This document shows, one piece after another, positions 33,087-42,899 of a DNA stretch of 42,899 bases. The notes beneath the pieces are model-generated. The model saw nothing but the letters and a program-made list of their open reading frames with translations. It ran no database searches and was not told the DNA's origin. Source of the DNA: Paulinella micropora (taxonomy: Eukaryota; Cercozoa; Imbricatea; Euglyphida). How positions within the stretch are numbered: position 1 is the stretch's first letter; every line of letters starts with the position of its first letter. The position numbers and the translations under genes were made by a program. Location of the stretch: the NCBI GenBank assembly GCA_009731375.1, contig BJOX01000354.1:322820-365718 (forward strand). The letters are read 5' to 3'.

Positions 33087-33134
33087 GTTATATATATGTA
33101 GAAAAAAATAATCTTTAATTTAAATTAATAATTA

Positions 33135-33412
33135 TTAGGGGATAGTAATTTCTAGTCCATAATGTTTTCCTTCTCTCCCTCCATAAGTTGAATAATATAC
33201 TCTTTGTCTTCCTTCAAATTTTAATAATGGTGCTAAATTTTTATTAATATACCCCAAATGCTTACCGCTTTCAGTTTCAACCCTTATCGCATTTTTATCA
33301 AACTTATTTTCTGGCTCGTGTTTAATAAAACTTTTTCATTACTTCTTCGTAAATATACAATATTATCCTGTCGCCCTTCAAATGAAACACCTACAACTCT
33401 TGTCGTCGTCAT
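33135..33412 (-). pseudogene. HIRAN domain protein, frameshifted
   Basis: Starts MTTTRVVGVSFEGRQDNIVY at 33410-33412. A frame break occurs near 33325-33335, in a short A run. The next frame then reads KHEPENKFDKNAIRVETESG and KHLGYINKNLAPLLKFEGR, ending LEITIP with TAA at 33135-33137. V-x-G-V-S-F-E-G-R and E-P-x-N-x-x-D-x-N-A-I-x-V with G-x-x-x-G-Y-I are the HIRAN signature, an OB-like fold that binds single-stranded DNA 3' ends in helicases such as HLTF. A stand-alone HIRAN near the polymerase suggests a role in handling replication intermediates (inference). Confidence 0.75.
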
Positions 33413-33448
33413 TTATATCTAAAAAAATACAATTTGTTTAAAATAAAA

Positions 33449-33700
33449 TTAATTATTATTTATTTTTTTATAATATCTTTCTATATCGTCATTTCTTCTA
33501 ATTATCATAGTGCAAGGATAACCATTTATTATAACATCTTGCTTTTCTGCGAAGAAGTCTCTATGAGATTGACTTTTCTCGTGTGTGTATTTACTATATA
33601 TACCTATTGTTTTACCACAGACACATGTATATTTATTCTTCCTTCTTTCTTTTAAGTATTCGTTTCTCTTCTGTTTTCTAAGTTGGTGAATGTCGTCCAT
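33449..33700 (-). CDS. Small C2H2-like zinc-finger protein
   Basis: 83 residues: basic N-terminus (MDDIHQLRKQKRNEYLKERR), then a finger YTCVCGKTIGIYSKYTHEKS followed by QSHRDF (C-x-C ... H-x5-H spacing), then a basic tail with IRRNDDIERYYKKI. The finger resembles that of the protein at 13099-13803 (CVCG, K-H/T-H spacing). It is the last element-type gene before the host-like sequence; the upstream region on the minus strand is TATAACATATACTGA. Confidence 0.6.
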   Translation of the reverse strand: MDDIHQLRKQKRNEYLKERRKNKYTCVCGKTIGIYSKYTHEKSQSHRDFFAEKQDVIINGYPCTMIIRRNDDIERYYKKINNN

Positions 33701-34083
33701 TCAGTATATGTTATATTAAATAGTTTCTTATTGTGTAATATATGTTTTTCTTGTGTGCTCTGTGGAGGGCTCTTTGGGGTGTTTTGTGCTCTTGTATTGA
33801 TTGTGCGGGAGATTAATAGGAGAGCGCCAAAACACGCAAAACGAAGTCAGGAATTTGCGAAAATTCATGACGAGATTTTGCGTATTATCTACTACAGACA
33901 GACAGACGTCGGTCCGGCGTCGACAAATATGTACATGAGAAGCAAGGAAAAAAAGGTATAGACAAATAACAAATTACAATTCGGTGTTGTTTTCCTTATG
34001 GAGAGTGTGAGAGAGAGGGAGAGAGGGAGAAATGCAGAGATGAAAATAGTAAGTGTTTTCGGTTACGGCATGCGCGCCTTTTT
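33701..34083. other. Transition from element R to host-type DNA, no gene seen
   Basis: AT-rich element sequence gives way around 33760 to more GC-balanced DNA. The right terminus of element R should lie here, but I could not find a terminal inverted repeat matching the 12.6-13.1 kb region. A CAGACAGACAGACG run at about 33895 is a minor tandem repeat. Confidence 0.5.
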
Positions 34084-34089
34084 GTGTGT

Positions 34090-34160
<71 letters not shown>
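34084..34160. repeat. (GT)n microsatellite
   Basis: GT/TG dinucleotides with a few interruptions (TATG, TCTG). The apparent V/C-rich reading frames across it are not genes. Confidence 0.95.
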
Positions 34161-34163
<3 letters not shown>

Positions 34164-34288
34164 CCCTTCTGATGGAGTGGTGCGTATTTATAATTACCCG
34201 TACTGCTCCTGCAATGTGGGAAAGTTTTGGTGGGAATTTGTCCCCAATTATATGTGTCTGACCGGCCGAGGTAGCGATGGAAACCTCC

Positions 34289-34416
34289 GTCCACTTAAAG
34301 TCAAAGTACCAAACTTAACAGCAGAGTTTTTGTTTAATAAAAGGATATAGAACTTGAAAAGTCCAACGTTAATACTGGAACAAGGTCCAAAAAGTTCAAA
34401 GTGAAAAAGTAAAAAG
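34289..34416 (-). repeat. Repeat B2 of the Ngaro-like element
   Basis: 128 bp, starting GTCCACTTAAAG on +, nearly identical to 34897-35024 (a few substitutions, e.g. GTCAAAG/GTAAAAG). Outer end adjoins AACCTCC. Confidence 0.88.
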
Positions 34417-34489
34417 AAGGGAGGGTAAAAAGAAAGGGTGGGAAAGAAAAAATTTCAAGCGGGTGTACTGCCACCTGTGAGGAGACAGA

Positions 34490-34896
34490 CGCTTGAATGA
34501 GAGCTTTGTGAAAAGCAAGAAAAAGAGTACCTGTGAGGAGACAGACGCTTGAATGAGAGCTTTGTGAAAAGCAAGAAAATGAAGCAGACACAAAGGAACA
34601 AACCCAAAGGCACAAACATGTTTGTGACAAATAGAGACTCACAAAAAGCCAATGTGTGTCACAAACTAATCACTGACAATCTGTGACCAATAGTGAAAAG
34701 GCTGCTCAACAAAGAAAGGCACAAAAAGACCAAAGATGTAGAAAAGGTCACTAAGTAGAAGTCCTAAAAAAGGTCCGTAACCGTCCGTTGAAATATGAAA
34801 AATGACTGTGTCTATGGTCAAGTTCACGGAAAAACAAAAAATGCGTTGCTTAGTTTTCTTTGCCCCCGAGTAGACAAAAAGTGCGAGCACAGTATA
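34490..34896 (-). repeat. Repeat A2 of the Ngaro-like element
   Basis: Matches A1 at 36907-37223, from CGCTTGAATGAGAGCTTTG to GAGCACAGTATA. A2 has about 85 bp more than A1 (around 34747-34835). Both contain a tandem duplication of about 50 bp (CCTGTGAGGAGACAGACGCT...). Confidence 0.88.
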
Positions 34897-35024
34897 GTCC
34901 ACTTAAAGTAAAAGTACCAAACTTAACAGCAGAGTTTTTGTTTATTAAAAAGATACAGCACTTGAAAAGTCCAACGTTAATACTGGAACAAGGTCCAAAA
35001 AGTTCAAAGTGAAAAAGTAAAAAG
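34897..35024 (-). repeat. Repeat B1 of the Ngaro-like element
   Basis: 128 bp, same length as B2. Directly abuts A2 at 34896/34897. Confidence 0.88.
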
Positions 35025-35044
35025 CCAAAACCACAACTAGCTTG

Positions 35045-36099
35045 TCACTGCGGAAGCGAACGTAATATAGTCTCAATCTGAGCAGGCGTACGCCGACCAC
35101 CCCGTTGGAGGTACCTACGTGCAGCCCTGCGCATGGCGAGGTTGAAATTGTCGCTGACAAAAGAGGCCATAGCTAAAGTATCTGGATCCAAGGCTCGATT
35201 TAGCAGTGCTGCCCGCCCTTGCTGAATGTACCGTCTTGCAGAAGCGTTTGACACCCAGCGACCCTCCAACATGACGTTCTCGATGCCATCTCCGCGCAGG
35301 ATACCCAAAGTGGCTCGACCATGTCGGAGGCTGTGGAAGACGTACGGAGCCCGCGTAATATCAGTGTTTCGGTTGAGACCCAAAGCTACAAGCGCAGAGG
35401 AGAATGTATTCCTCAAGCGGCTAACTGAGAAAGGAAAGAGTGATTGTGCTGGTCCGCGCTGTGAAAGTTGAACTCTGAGCCAGTCACGAACAATGGGGCA
35501 GCGAACCGCGACGAACTGGTCACGGCCAGTCTTGGTAAGGGCGAGACGAAGGTTGACATGGGGAAGATCAACCCCCATCTGGCGTCAGTCACTTCAGCTA
35601 CATCTGCTACCTTTAGCCCCACGACTTCCGAAATACGAAGATAGCCTTCGAAAGCCAAGATGACGGCTACCGCGCAGTCCATGTAGCCCCGTGACATAAG
35701 GTAGACAGCGATAAGTCTTGTCAGCGGTTAGGTAAGGGGCGGCCACGGGGTAGGGGGGTGATGCTTACTCCAGCCGCGCAAGTCAGCACGAGCATGTGGC
35801 AAGGAGGTGCGAAGCTCCGGCGAATACATAATGAGGCCGTAGAGACACGCATGCATCGCAGAGTAGCCGGACCCGGAGCCCCCTCGACGCAAATACTCAT
35901 CATGGAAAAACAGGGAGAGAGCAACATCCAAATCACGAAAAGAAAATATATCAGGGAACTCTTTAAGGGCCCAGATGAGAAAACAGCGCACCGAACGTGC
36001 GTAGCGGCGGCGCGTAGAATTTTGGTAGGCGAACGTAGCTAAAAAAGAACGATCTCGTATACTAACTACACTGCCACTACTAAAAGCGGGACGGACCAT
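35045..36099 (-). pseudogene. Tyrosine recombinase of the Ngaro-like element, frameshifted
   Basis: Three overlapping frames form one enzyme. The N-terminal core-binding region is at 36099-35728 (FLATFAYQNSTRRRYARSVR, FLIWALKEFPDIFSF). The catalytic domain begins at 35697 with VILAFEGYLRISEVVGLKVA (first catalytic Arg in LRISEV) and continues from 35578 with TKTGRDQFV, YVFHSLRHGRATLGI (H-x-x-R), MLEGRWVSN and the nucleophile Tyr in ARRYIQQGRAALL. All catalytic residues are still readable, although at least two frameshifts separate the parts. Confidence 0.8.
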
Positions 36100-36825
36100 C
36101 AGCGGGGTTCAGAGAAATATGTACATACCATATACGAAGTTTGATGCCGTGAGAAAGAAGCGAGATCGAAAGTCTTAGCATAGGGGGGCGCATGCGCCAC
36201 GAGGAGGTCCTACCCTTCCTTAAAGAATGAAGCACGACCTCAGAGTCGGTGAGAAGAGTCAGCCGGAAGCACTGAGCGGGGTGCGAGGCCGCCCATCGGA
36301 CCGCTGCACTGGAGGCGTACATTTCCAACGCGTTGATATGAGCACTAAAAACCCAGCGAAAAGAGATGATAGTCATCCACTGTAAGGACCGAACAAAGTC
36401 AGCGACTGGGGGAAGAAATCGGAGAAACGAGCACGAAACAGGAGGCGACACGACCACCCATTCCAGACGAAGAAGCGTCAGCAGCCAAAATGAGAGGAAG
36501 TCTGGTGGAGAAAGATCAGCAAACATAAGAGGGGCCAGGGCCGAGGTAGTCTCAAACTCCTTAATGACAGACCAGGGTACTAGTACAGGAAACGTAGAGT
36601 GGCTGTACCGGCCGAGGAAGGGATAAACAGTAAAGAATACGACAAGGAGTGGCCTTCTGACCAGGCAACACCAGATCCAGCTGCCGAGGAGCCGAGAGAT
36701 GTCTCTATGCGAAACCTTGACTCCACCATCACTGTCAGGAGCCAGCATCTGGGCCGTGCGCAGTTGAAGAGCCCGAAGTGCAGCGACAGGCATGCCATCC
36801 TTCTCTTGACAAGCCGATGACCCAA
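36080..36825 (-). pseudogene. RT C-terminal region and RNase H of the Ngaro-like element
   Basis: SRLLGSWIWCCLVRRPLLVV corresponds to the DIRS-type RT thumb/connection. RNase H segments: AHINALEMYASSAAVRWA (catalytic Glu), LLTDSEVVLHSLRKGRTSS (Asp) and the C-terminal VHISLNPADGPSRF, the typical N-P-A-D-x-x-S-R end of DIRS/Ngaro RNase H. The upstream RT catalytic core with Y-x-D-D is absent. Confidence 0.8.
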
Positions 36826-36906
36826 TGTCTTGGTGATCTGGCTAGCACACTGTCACTTCTCTACAGCCCGAGGCCAACCATATCCAGGACGTACTTGTAT
36901 GCAGCC

Positions 36907-37223
36907 ACGCTTGAATGAGAGCTTTGTGAAAAGCAAGAAAAAGAGTACCTGTGAGGAGACAGACGCTTGAATGAGAGCTTTGTGAAAAGCAAGAAAATGA
37001 AGCAGACACAAAGGAACAAACCCAAAGGCACAAACATGTTTGTGACAAATAGAGACTCACAAAAAGCCAATTTGTGTCACAAACTAATCACTGACAATCT
37101 GTGGCCAATAGTGAAAAGGCTGCTCAACAAAGAAAGGCACAAAAAGACCAAAGATGTAGAAAATGTATGCGCTGCTTAGTTTTCTTTGCCCCCGAGTAGA
37201 CAAAAAGTGCGAGCACAGTATAG
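36907..37223 (-). repeat. Repeat A1 of the Ngaro-like element
   Basis: Matches A2 (34490-34896), less one internal block. Its outer end GAGCACAGTATA adjoins GGGATTGG, the host flank. Confidence 0.88.
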
Positions 37224-37600
37224 GGATTGGAAATGATGTGATCGTTACATGAATTATGTAAATTCGTTAGATGAAATTCGCAAAACTGGTTTCCTCGACC
37301 ACTTGTCACCCATCTGGCACCCAAGGCTCGTAAACGCACCATGCTGCCCTCCTCAACCGCAAATGAAAGCGCGCCTTTGGTGACTGAGGTACAATTTTAG
37401 CGTTTTGATTTCTTGTACTTTGCAGTGTACATAATTTCACAAATTTTTCGAAATTCCAGCTCGGCGTGACGCACGGAAAATTGATTCATGAATTCGAAAT
37501 GTATAGATTCATGGTATATTGATGTACGCACACGGGCAACGTCATACCTTCTTAACATTCATTCCATAAAATTTCTTCTTCCTCGATAGCTTTACAAAAT
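37224..37600. other. Host-type DNA without a recognised gene
   Basis: No convincing frame, splice pattern or repeat; moderately AT-rich with stops in all frames. Confidence 0.5.
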
Positions 37601-37601
37601 C

Positions 37602-37962
37602 TTCTTCTTCTTCTTCTTCTTCTTCTTCTTCTTCTTCTTCTTCTTCTTCTTCTTCTTCTTCTTCTTCTTCTGCTTCTTCTGCTTCTTCTTCTTCTTCTTC
37701 TTCTTCTTCTTCTTCTTCTCCTCCTCCTCCTCCTCCTCCTCCTCCTCCTTCTTCTTCTTCTTCTTCTTCTTCTTCTTCTTCTTCTTCTTCTTCTTCTTCT
37801 TCTTCTCCTTCTTCTTCTCCCTCTTCTCCTTCTCCCTCTTCTCCTTCTCCTTCTTCTTGTTCTTCTTCTTCTTGTTCTTCTTCTTCTTCTTCTTCTTCTT
37901 CTTCTTCTTCTTCTTCTTCTTCTTCTTCTTCTTCTTCTTCTTCTTCTTCTTCTTCTTCTTCA
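37602..37962. repeat. (CTT)n microsatellite with CTC and TGCTTC variants
   Basis: About 360 bp of TTC triplets, with CCT-rich blocks near 37720-37750 and 37805-37860. The poly-Glu and poly-Lys frames on the minus strand are products of the repeat and should not be annotated as proteins. Confidence 0.95.
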
Positions 37963-38192
37963 TCCATGATTCTTCTCTACCGTCGCTGTTACTGCTGTTT
38001 CTGCTTCTCGGCCTCCGCATCCAGTTGGGTTTCTTCTTCTTGTTGACGACTTCTAATTGTGTCTTGCAGAACGCACATGCGTCCGAGAAGCGATATGGTA
38101 CTTGGGCTCTCATGCTATTGCTGAGCGCACTCGCTGGTGCAGTGGCGGCTCTATTTCTGGTTCGAGTGTCTGGTCTGCACTACCTACCTGCC

Positions 38193-38332
38193 TCTATCCA
38201 TCTATCTATCTATCTTTCCATCTATCTATCTGTCTGTCCGTCTGCCTATGTACCTATCTGTTTATCCATCTATCTATCTATCTACCTACCTACCTACCTA
38301 TCTTTCTTTCTATCTATCTATCTATCCGTCTG

Positions 38333-38363
<31 letters not shown>
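38193..38363. repeat. (TCTA)n-type tetranucleotide microsatellite
   Basis: TCTA/TCTG/CCTA variants over 170 bp, directly bordering the left end of the MITE at 38365. Confidence 0.95.
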
Positions 38364-38364
38364 G

Positions 38365-38498
38365 TTAAAGCCGTTAGTCAAAGTGTTTTGAGCACCGTAA
38401 GCTTGCGCAAGCTACTATCATTGTAGCTTGCGCAAGCTACTATCATTGTAGCTTGCGCAAGCTTACGGTGCTCAAAACACTTGGACTAACGGCTTTAA
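38365..38498. mobile_element. Foldback MITE with TTAA ends
   Basis: Near-perfect inverted repeat: TTAAAGCCGTTAGTC...GACTAACGGCTTTAA. The arms extend about 50 bp through GTGTTTTGAGCACCGTAAGC, and the centre repeats GCTTGCGCAAGCTAC three times. TTAA at both ends would fit a TTAA target-duplication family such as piggyBac-type elements, but family assignment is not possible from 134 bp. Confidence 0.85.
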
Positions 38499-38703
38499 CG
38501 GCTTCTTTTCTCTCTATTCTTCCTTGTCCTCAAGACCCCACTCTCCATTCCTGGATTCCCTTTTTCTTCCACGACCTACCTCTCCTTCTTTTTCGAGAAC
38601 AGTCTACCCGTGATTCCCATCCCGGATACATGCACAGGACACAAATTGCTGTTTGATGTGAAGCTGCGTTCCTTTGCAAGGACTACATCCTTTTGCGAAA
38701 TCT

Positions 38704-38769
38704 CATCTATCTGTCTATCTATCTGTCTGTCTGTCTATCTATCTGTCTATCTATCTATCTATCTGTCTA
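38704..38769. repeat. (TCTA)n microsatellite ending at a probable splice acceptor
   Basis: TCTA/TCTG repeats, pyrimidine-rich, ending TCTGTCTAG immediately before coding-like sequence at 38771. Confidence 0.9.
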
Positions 38770-38770
38770 G

Positions 38771-39965
38771 GCCACGCGGCTTCTGCTTCGAGTGTGGAAC
38801 TGAAGGTGGCCAGCGACGATGCCCTGTGGTGGACCAACAAGGACGGCAAAGACGGCTCGGACATGTTCGGCTGTGAAGACGAACGATGCTCGGAGGACGT
38901 CAACGGAGGCTGCAACGCCATCCCTCCCGTCTACACTAACTCTACTTTCGATGCAGTGTGGAATGGGAAAACCTGGGCCAACAATGGGTTCAGGGATACC
39001 GACTGGTACATGGTGCACGACTTCCCGGGTAAATCTAAATTTTCATCCCATGTCATCTAATCTAATCTATTCGAATCTAATCTATGCGCCATACGAGCAT
39101 TTCCGTGAATTGCAGATAGAATGTTGCGGCACACACACACACACAACACAGACTCCGACTCACGCACGATTGCAAGGAGCACCTATTGGTCCGGGGGGGC
39201 CGCTGTTGGAGTTTGGCGCAGAATGATTTGTCACAACCGGCAAGCCCATGCGTTGCAATTGATTGCAGTTTACATGAGAGTCCTGGGATTAGCGCTGTTC
39301 TGATCGCGTGTTGCGGAACTTTTGTGCAAATTCAATGGTGATATTTGCCGTATAATGTGACTAGTATGATATCATAACTGCGCCTCCACAGGTGTTGGCC
39401 TGACCACACGCATTTGAGCCTGTTTTTTCATTTTAGCATACTTTGTACGTGTCATAGTATGTGTGTGTGCGTGTGTGTTTTTGTGTAGTCGTGGTAGTGG
39501 TGTTTGTGTGGCAAGCTGGTAAGTATTTTATTAAAACAGTGCTGCGTAAAGCTCTTAACCATGCTATGAGCCACAGTAGCTATGTGATGGTGTCAGGTGG
39601 AGAATTGTACTGCGCAGTCGAATCTGCCATCCCCGTCCTGTGTTTCATCATCCCGTTCAGAGCAGTGTGAAAATATTCCGATTTTCGGAACCATAGGGCA
39701 CAGCTCTGGTCTAGTCGGCAAAGCAACCTTGCCACCAGGAAACTACGTCGTCTTCGTCGGGATGGGCAATCCGGATCAAAGTGGAATTTTCTTCTGCTAC
39801 CCCTGCGAAAACGATAAGGGTACTCCCTACACTTTGGCCATCGGGCGCAAGAAGGGTCGTTATTCGAAGCAAGCGGTGGAGGCTACAGATGAAGGCAGCG
39901 CCGCCGTGCATACTGGAGAGTTTTCTGGCCCTTGCACTGGAACTTCCGCGGAGGATTGCGCTTGA
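38771..39965 (+). CDS. Probable host secreted cysteine-rich protein, two visible exons
   Basis: Exon 38771-39028 reads SVELKVASDDALWWTNKDGK, MFGCEDERCSEDVNGGCNAI and GFRDTDWYMVHDFP, ending at a GTAAAT donor (39029). The proposed next exon, 39661-39965, follows the acceptor CCCGTTCAG in the matching phase and reads ENIPIFGTIGHSSGLVGKAT, LPPGNYVVFVGMGNPDQSG, FFCYPCENDKGTPYTLAIG, and ends at TGA. The R-D-T-D-W-Y segment followed by beta strands resembles extracellular repeat domains of marine bacterial and eukaryotic secreted proteins; I cannot name the family. Earlier exons were not identified. The 632-nt intron contrasts with the 35-45-nt introns at 11.4-12.6 kb. Confidence 0.5.
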
Positions 39966-41383
<1,418 letters not shown>

Positions 41384-41389
<6 letters not shown>

Positions 41390-41685
41390 TACCTTGACTC
41401 GAATCATATATGATTTAATACTACTTGAACGAATAACTGATCTAACGGTATAGGACATTTCACATGGAAAGTCGTCACTGTCAAGTTTTGACCGCAGCTT
41501 TTCTTTCAAACGTTGAAGTAGTCTGAGGTACGAAAATATTCTGAAGGTGCCAGTACAACGCCGGCTCAGCCTCGGAGGCCGGGCTTTCAAAATTGATGTG
41601 CTTGGCATTTTCATATCCGCGCAAGCAGTGATGGAGAAACATGAATTCAAAGTTGGCCTTATTTATTTCCACCACATCGAATAAC
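41384..41685. other. Host-type DNA, nothing recognised
   Basis: No gene or repeat found between the GA repeat and the MITE-like element. Confidence 0.4.
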
Positions 41686-41895
41686 TAAGACATTTGGACC
41701 CGACCCGAACAGTGTGGTCACTTGACTTTGAAAAGTGACCATGGCCGCGCAAAAAGTTGGGAAGGTCACAAGTCCATGGCCACGTGATCACAAATGTGCC
41801 AGCCACGGCCTGAAAAAATTCAATGGCTAGCCCAATGGGCCACAGCTTTTCACAGTCAAGTGACCACCCTGCTCCGGCCGGGACCAAATGTCTTA
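41686..41895. mobile_element. MITE-like inverted repeat of about 210 bp
   Basis: Left end TAAGACATTTGGACCCG pairs with right end CGGGACCAAATGTCTTA. The arms continue with GTGGTCACTTGACT and AGTCAAGTGACCAC, about 50 bp with some mismatches. TA at each end is compatible with a TA target site (Tc1/mariner-type or similar). Confidence 0.8.
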
Positions 41896-42116
41896 TTTTT
41901 CACTGATTTCTGATGCGGTGGAAACAATGAAGCCTACTCTACCACTTGAGTGTCCTGAGGAGTATGTCACGAGCGGACGTGGCTGCAGCAGCCGCCATGT
42001 CCTCTCTGCTGGCGAAGTTGCTGTGCGGTGAGTCTCGTCGGCTTGGGCGTCTCTGCCTGCGTTGTGGTTGTGGAGTTTGGGGCAAGTGTTACCTGATGAG
42101 TATGTATATTTGCGTT
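41896..42116. other. Host-type DNA before the terminal microsatellite
   Basis: A short open frame (MSVLRSMSRADVAAAAAMSS from 41946) is visible but cannot be supported as a gene; it runs into the repeat. Confidence 0.35.
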
Positions 42117-42127
42117 TGTTGTTGTTG

Positions 42128-42159
<32 letters not shown>

Positions 42160-42164
42160 GGTGC

Positions 42165-42222
<58 letters not shown>

Positions 42223-42235
42223 TAGTAGTAGTAGT

Positions 42236-42333
<98 letters not shown>

Positions 42334-42369
42334 ATAATAGTAGTAACAGTAGTAGTAGTAGTAGTAGTA

Positions 42370-42411
<42 letters not shown>

Positions 42412-42442
42412 CAGTAACAGTAGCAGCAGCAGCAGTAGCAGC

Positions 42443-42510
<68 letters not shown>

Positions 42511-42530
42511 TGGTAGTAGTGGTAGTAGTG

Positions 42531-42570
<40 letters not shown>

Positions 42571-42610
42571 AAGTAGTAGTGGAAGTAGTAGTAGTAGTAG
42601 TAGTAGTAGC

Positions 42611-42657
<47 letters not shown>

Positions 42658-42665
42658 TAGTAGTG

Positions 42666-42732
<67 letters not shown>

Positions 42733-42774
42733 CAGAAGTAGTAGCAGAAGTAGTAGCAGTAGTAGAGTAGTAGC

Positions 42775-42832
<58 letters not shown>

Positions 42833-42842
42833 ATAGTAGTAA

Positions 42843-42899
<57 letters not shown>
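42117..42899. repeat. (TGT)n then (AGT)n microsatellite running to the window end
   Basis: TGT triplets to about 42145, TGG triplets, then about 730 bp of AGT with AGC, GGT and AAT variants. The Val-rich open frame is an artefact. Confidence 0.97.

Larger units (their letters stand above)
34289..37223 (-). mobile_element. Ngaro-like (DIRS order) tyrosine-recombinase retrotransposon, truncated
   Basis: On the minus strand the order is A1 (37223-36907), decayed coding region (RNase H, then tyrosine recombinase), B1 (35024-34897), A2 (34896-34490), B2 (34416-34289). B1 and A2 abut exactly, which is the split-direct-repeat layout A1-ORFs-B1-A2-B2 of Ngaro elements, where the B1A2 unit templates end completion. 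The reverse transcriptase palm and any gag are missing: the coding region starts in the RT thumb/RNase H shortly after A1, so this is an internally deleted copy. Insertion by recombinase leaves no target duplication; none is seen. Confidence 0.82.

Noticed and set aside
12963-33760. Possible terminal repeat: ATATGTTT(TT)CTTGT near 12966 and 33743
   Set aside because: The similarity is short and in direct, not inverted, orientation, so it does not fit Polinton terminal inverted repeats.
37542-38113. Long poly-Glu and poly-Lys open frames on the minus strand
   Set aside because: They are translations of the CTT microsatellite in different frames.
42504-42770. Valine-rich open frame
   Set aside because: AGT triplet repeat read as GTA; no start context or domain.

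Overview
The window is a eukaryotic scaffold carrying two inverted, related copies of an endogenous Polinton/Maverick-type virus. I infer this from adenovirus-like and Polinton hallmark genes: double-jelly-roll major capsid, penton-like minor capsid, FtsK/HerA-type packaging ATPase, adenain-like cysteine protease, protein-primed family B DNA polymerase and a retrovirus-like integrase. These lie next to spliced genes, a tyrosine-recombinase retrotransposon, MITE-like palindromes and long microsatellites. The host cannot be named from this sequence; a protist, alga or invertebrate would all fit.

Layout. Element L (1 to about 11.3 kb) runs in inverted orientation and is cut by the left window edge inside the major capsid gene. 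Leftwards from its integrase (10271-11277) it holds a small DUF5754-like gene, an acidic protein, a long S74-type fibre, a membrane protein, a small secreted protein, a 121-residue protein, the ATPase, a pX/pVI-like basic protein, a coiled-coil protein, the protease, the penton and the capsid. About 1.8 kb of different DNA (11.3-13.1 kb) with intron-containing gene models separates it from element R (about 13.1-33.7 kb). Element R has the same gene order in the opposite orientation, a D12-class DNA methyltransferase in place of the DUF5754-like gene, and, beyond the capsid, a beta-rich virion protein, a 122-residue protein, a DUF3820/ExoX-C-like protein, DNA polymerase B, a HIRAN protein and zinc-finger/basic proteins. 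The integrase ends face each other. From about 33.7 kb to the end is host-type DNA: an Ngaro-like element with A1-ORFs-B1-A2-B2 split direct repeats, two MITE-like inverted repeats, one probable spliced secreted-protein gene, and GT, CTT, TCTA, GA and AGT microsatellites.

Main observation. Most virion-gene boundaries carry a structured hairpin of about 36-95 nt with constant ends: CGATGTT on the intergenic side and AATATC on the gene side. The inner stem varies from site to site with compensatory changes. Hairpins normally occur as divergent pairs (gene-GATATT..CATCG-spacer-CGATG..AATATC-gene). At three boundaries element R has such a pair and element L has none; at one of them the flanks look like a 6-bp target duplication. 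A second, smaller class of palindromes of about 20 bp (mostly ATCT...AGAT) sits in hairpin loops and also in frame inside the protease, ATPase and signal-peptide coding sequences. Replication/integration genes mostly lack the hairpin leader and have TATATA-like sequence next to the ATG.

Both elements are damaged. There are frameshifts, many in homopolymers and so possibly sequencing errors, and nonsense codons in polymerase (R), acidic protein (L) and fibre (L). All six N-gaps are flanked by repeats of the same sequence, which indicates unmerged or chimeric contig ends.
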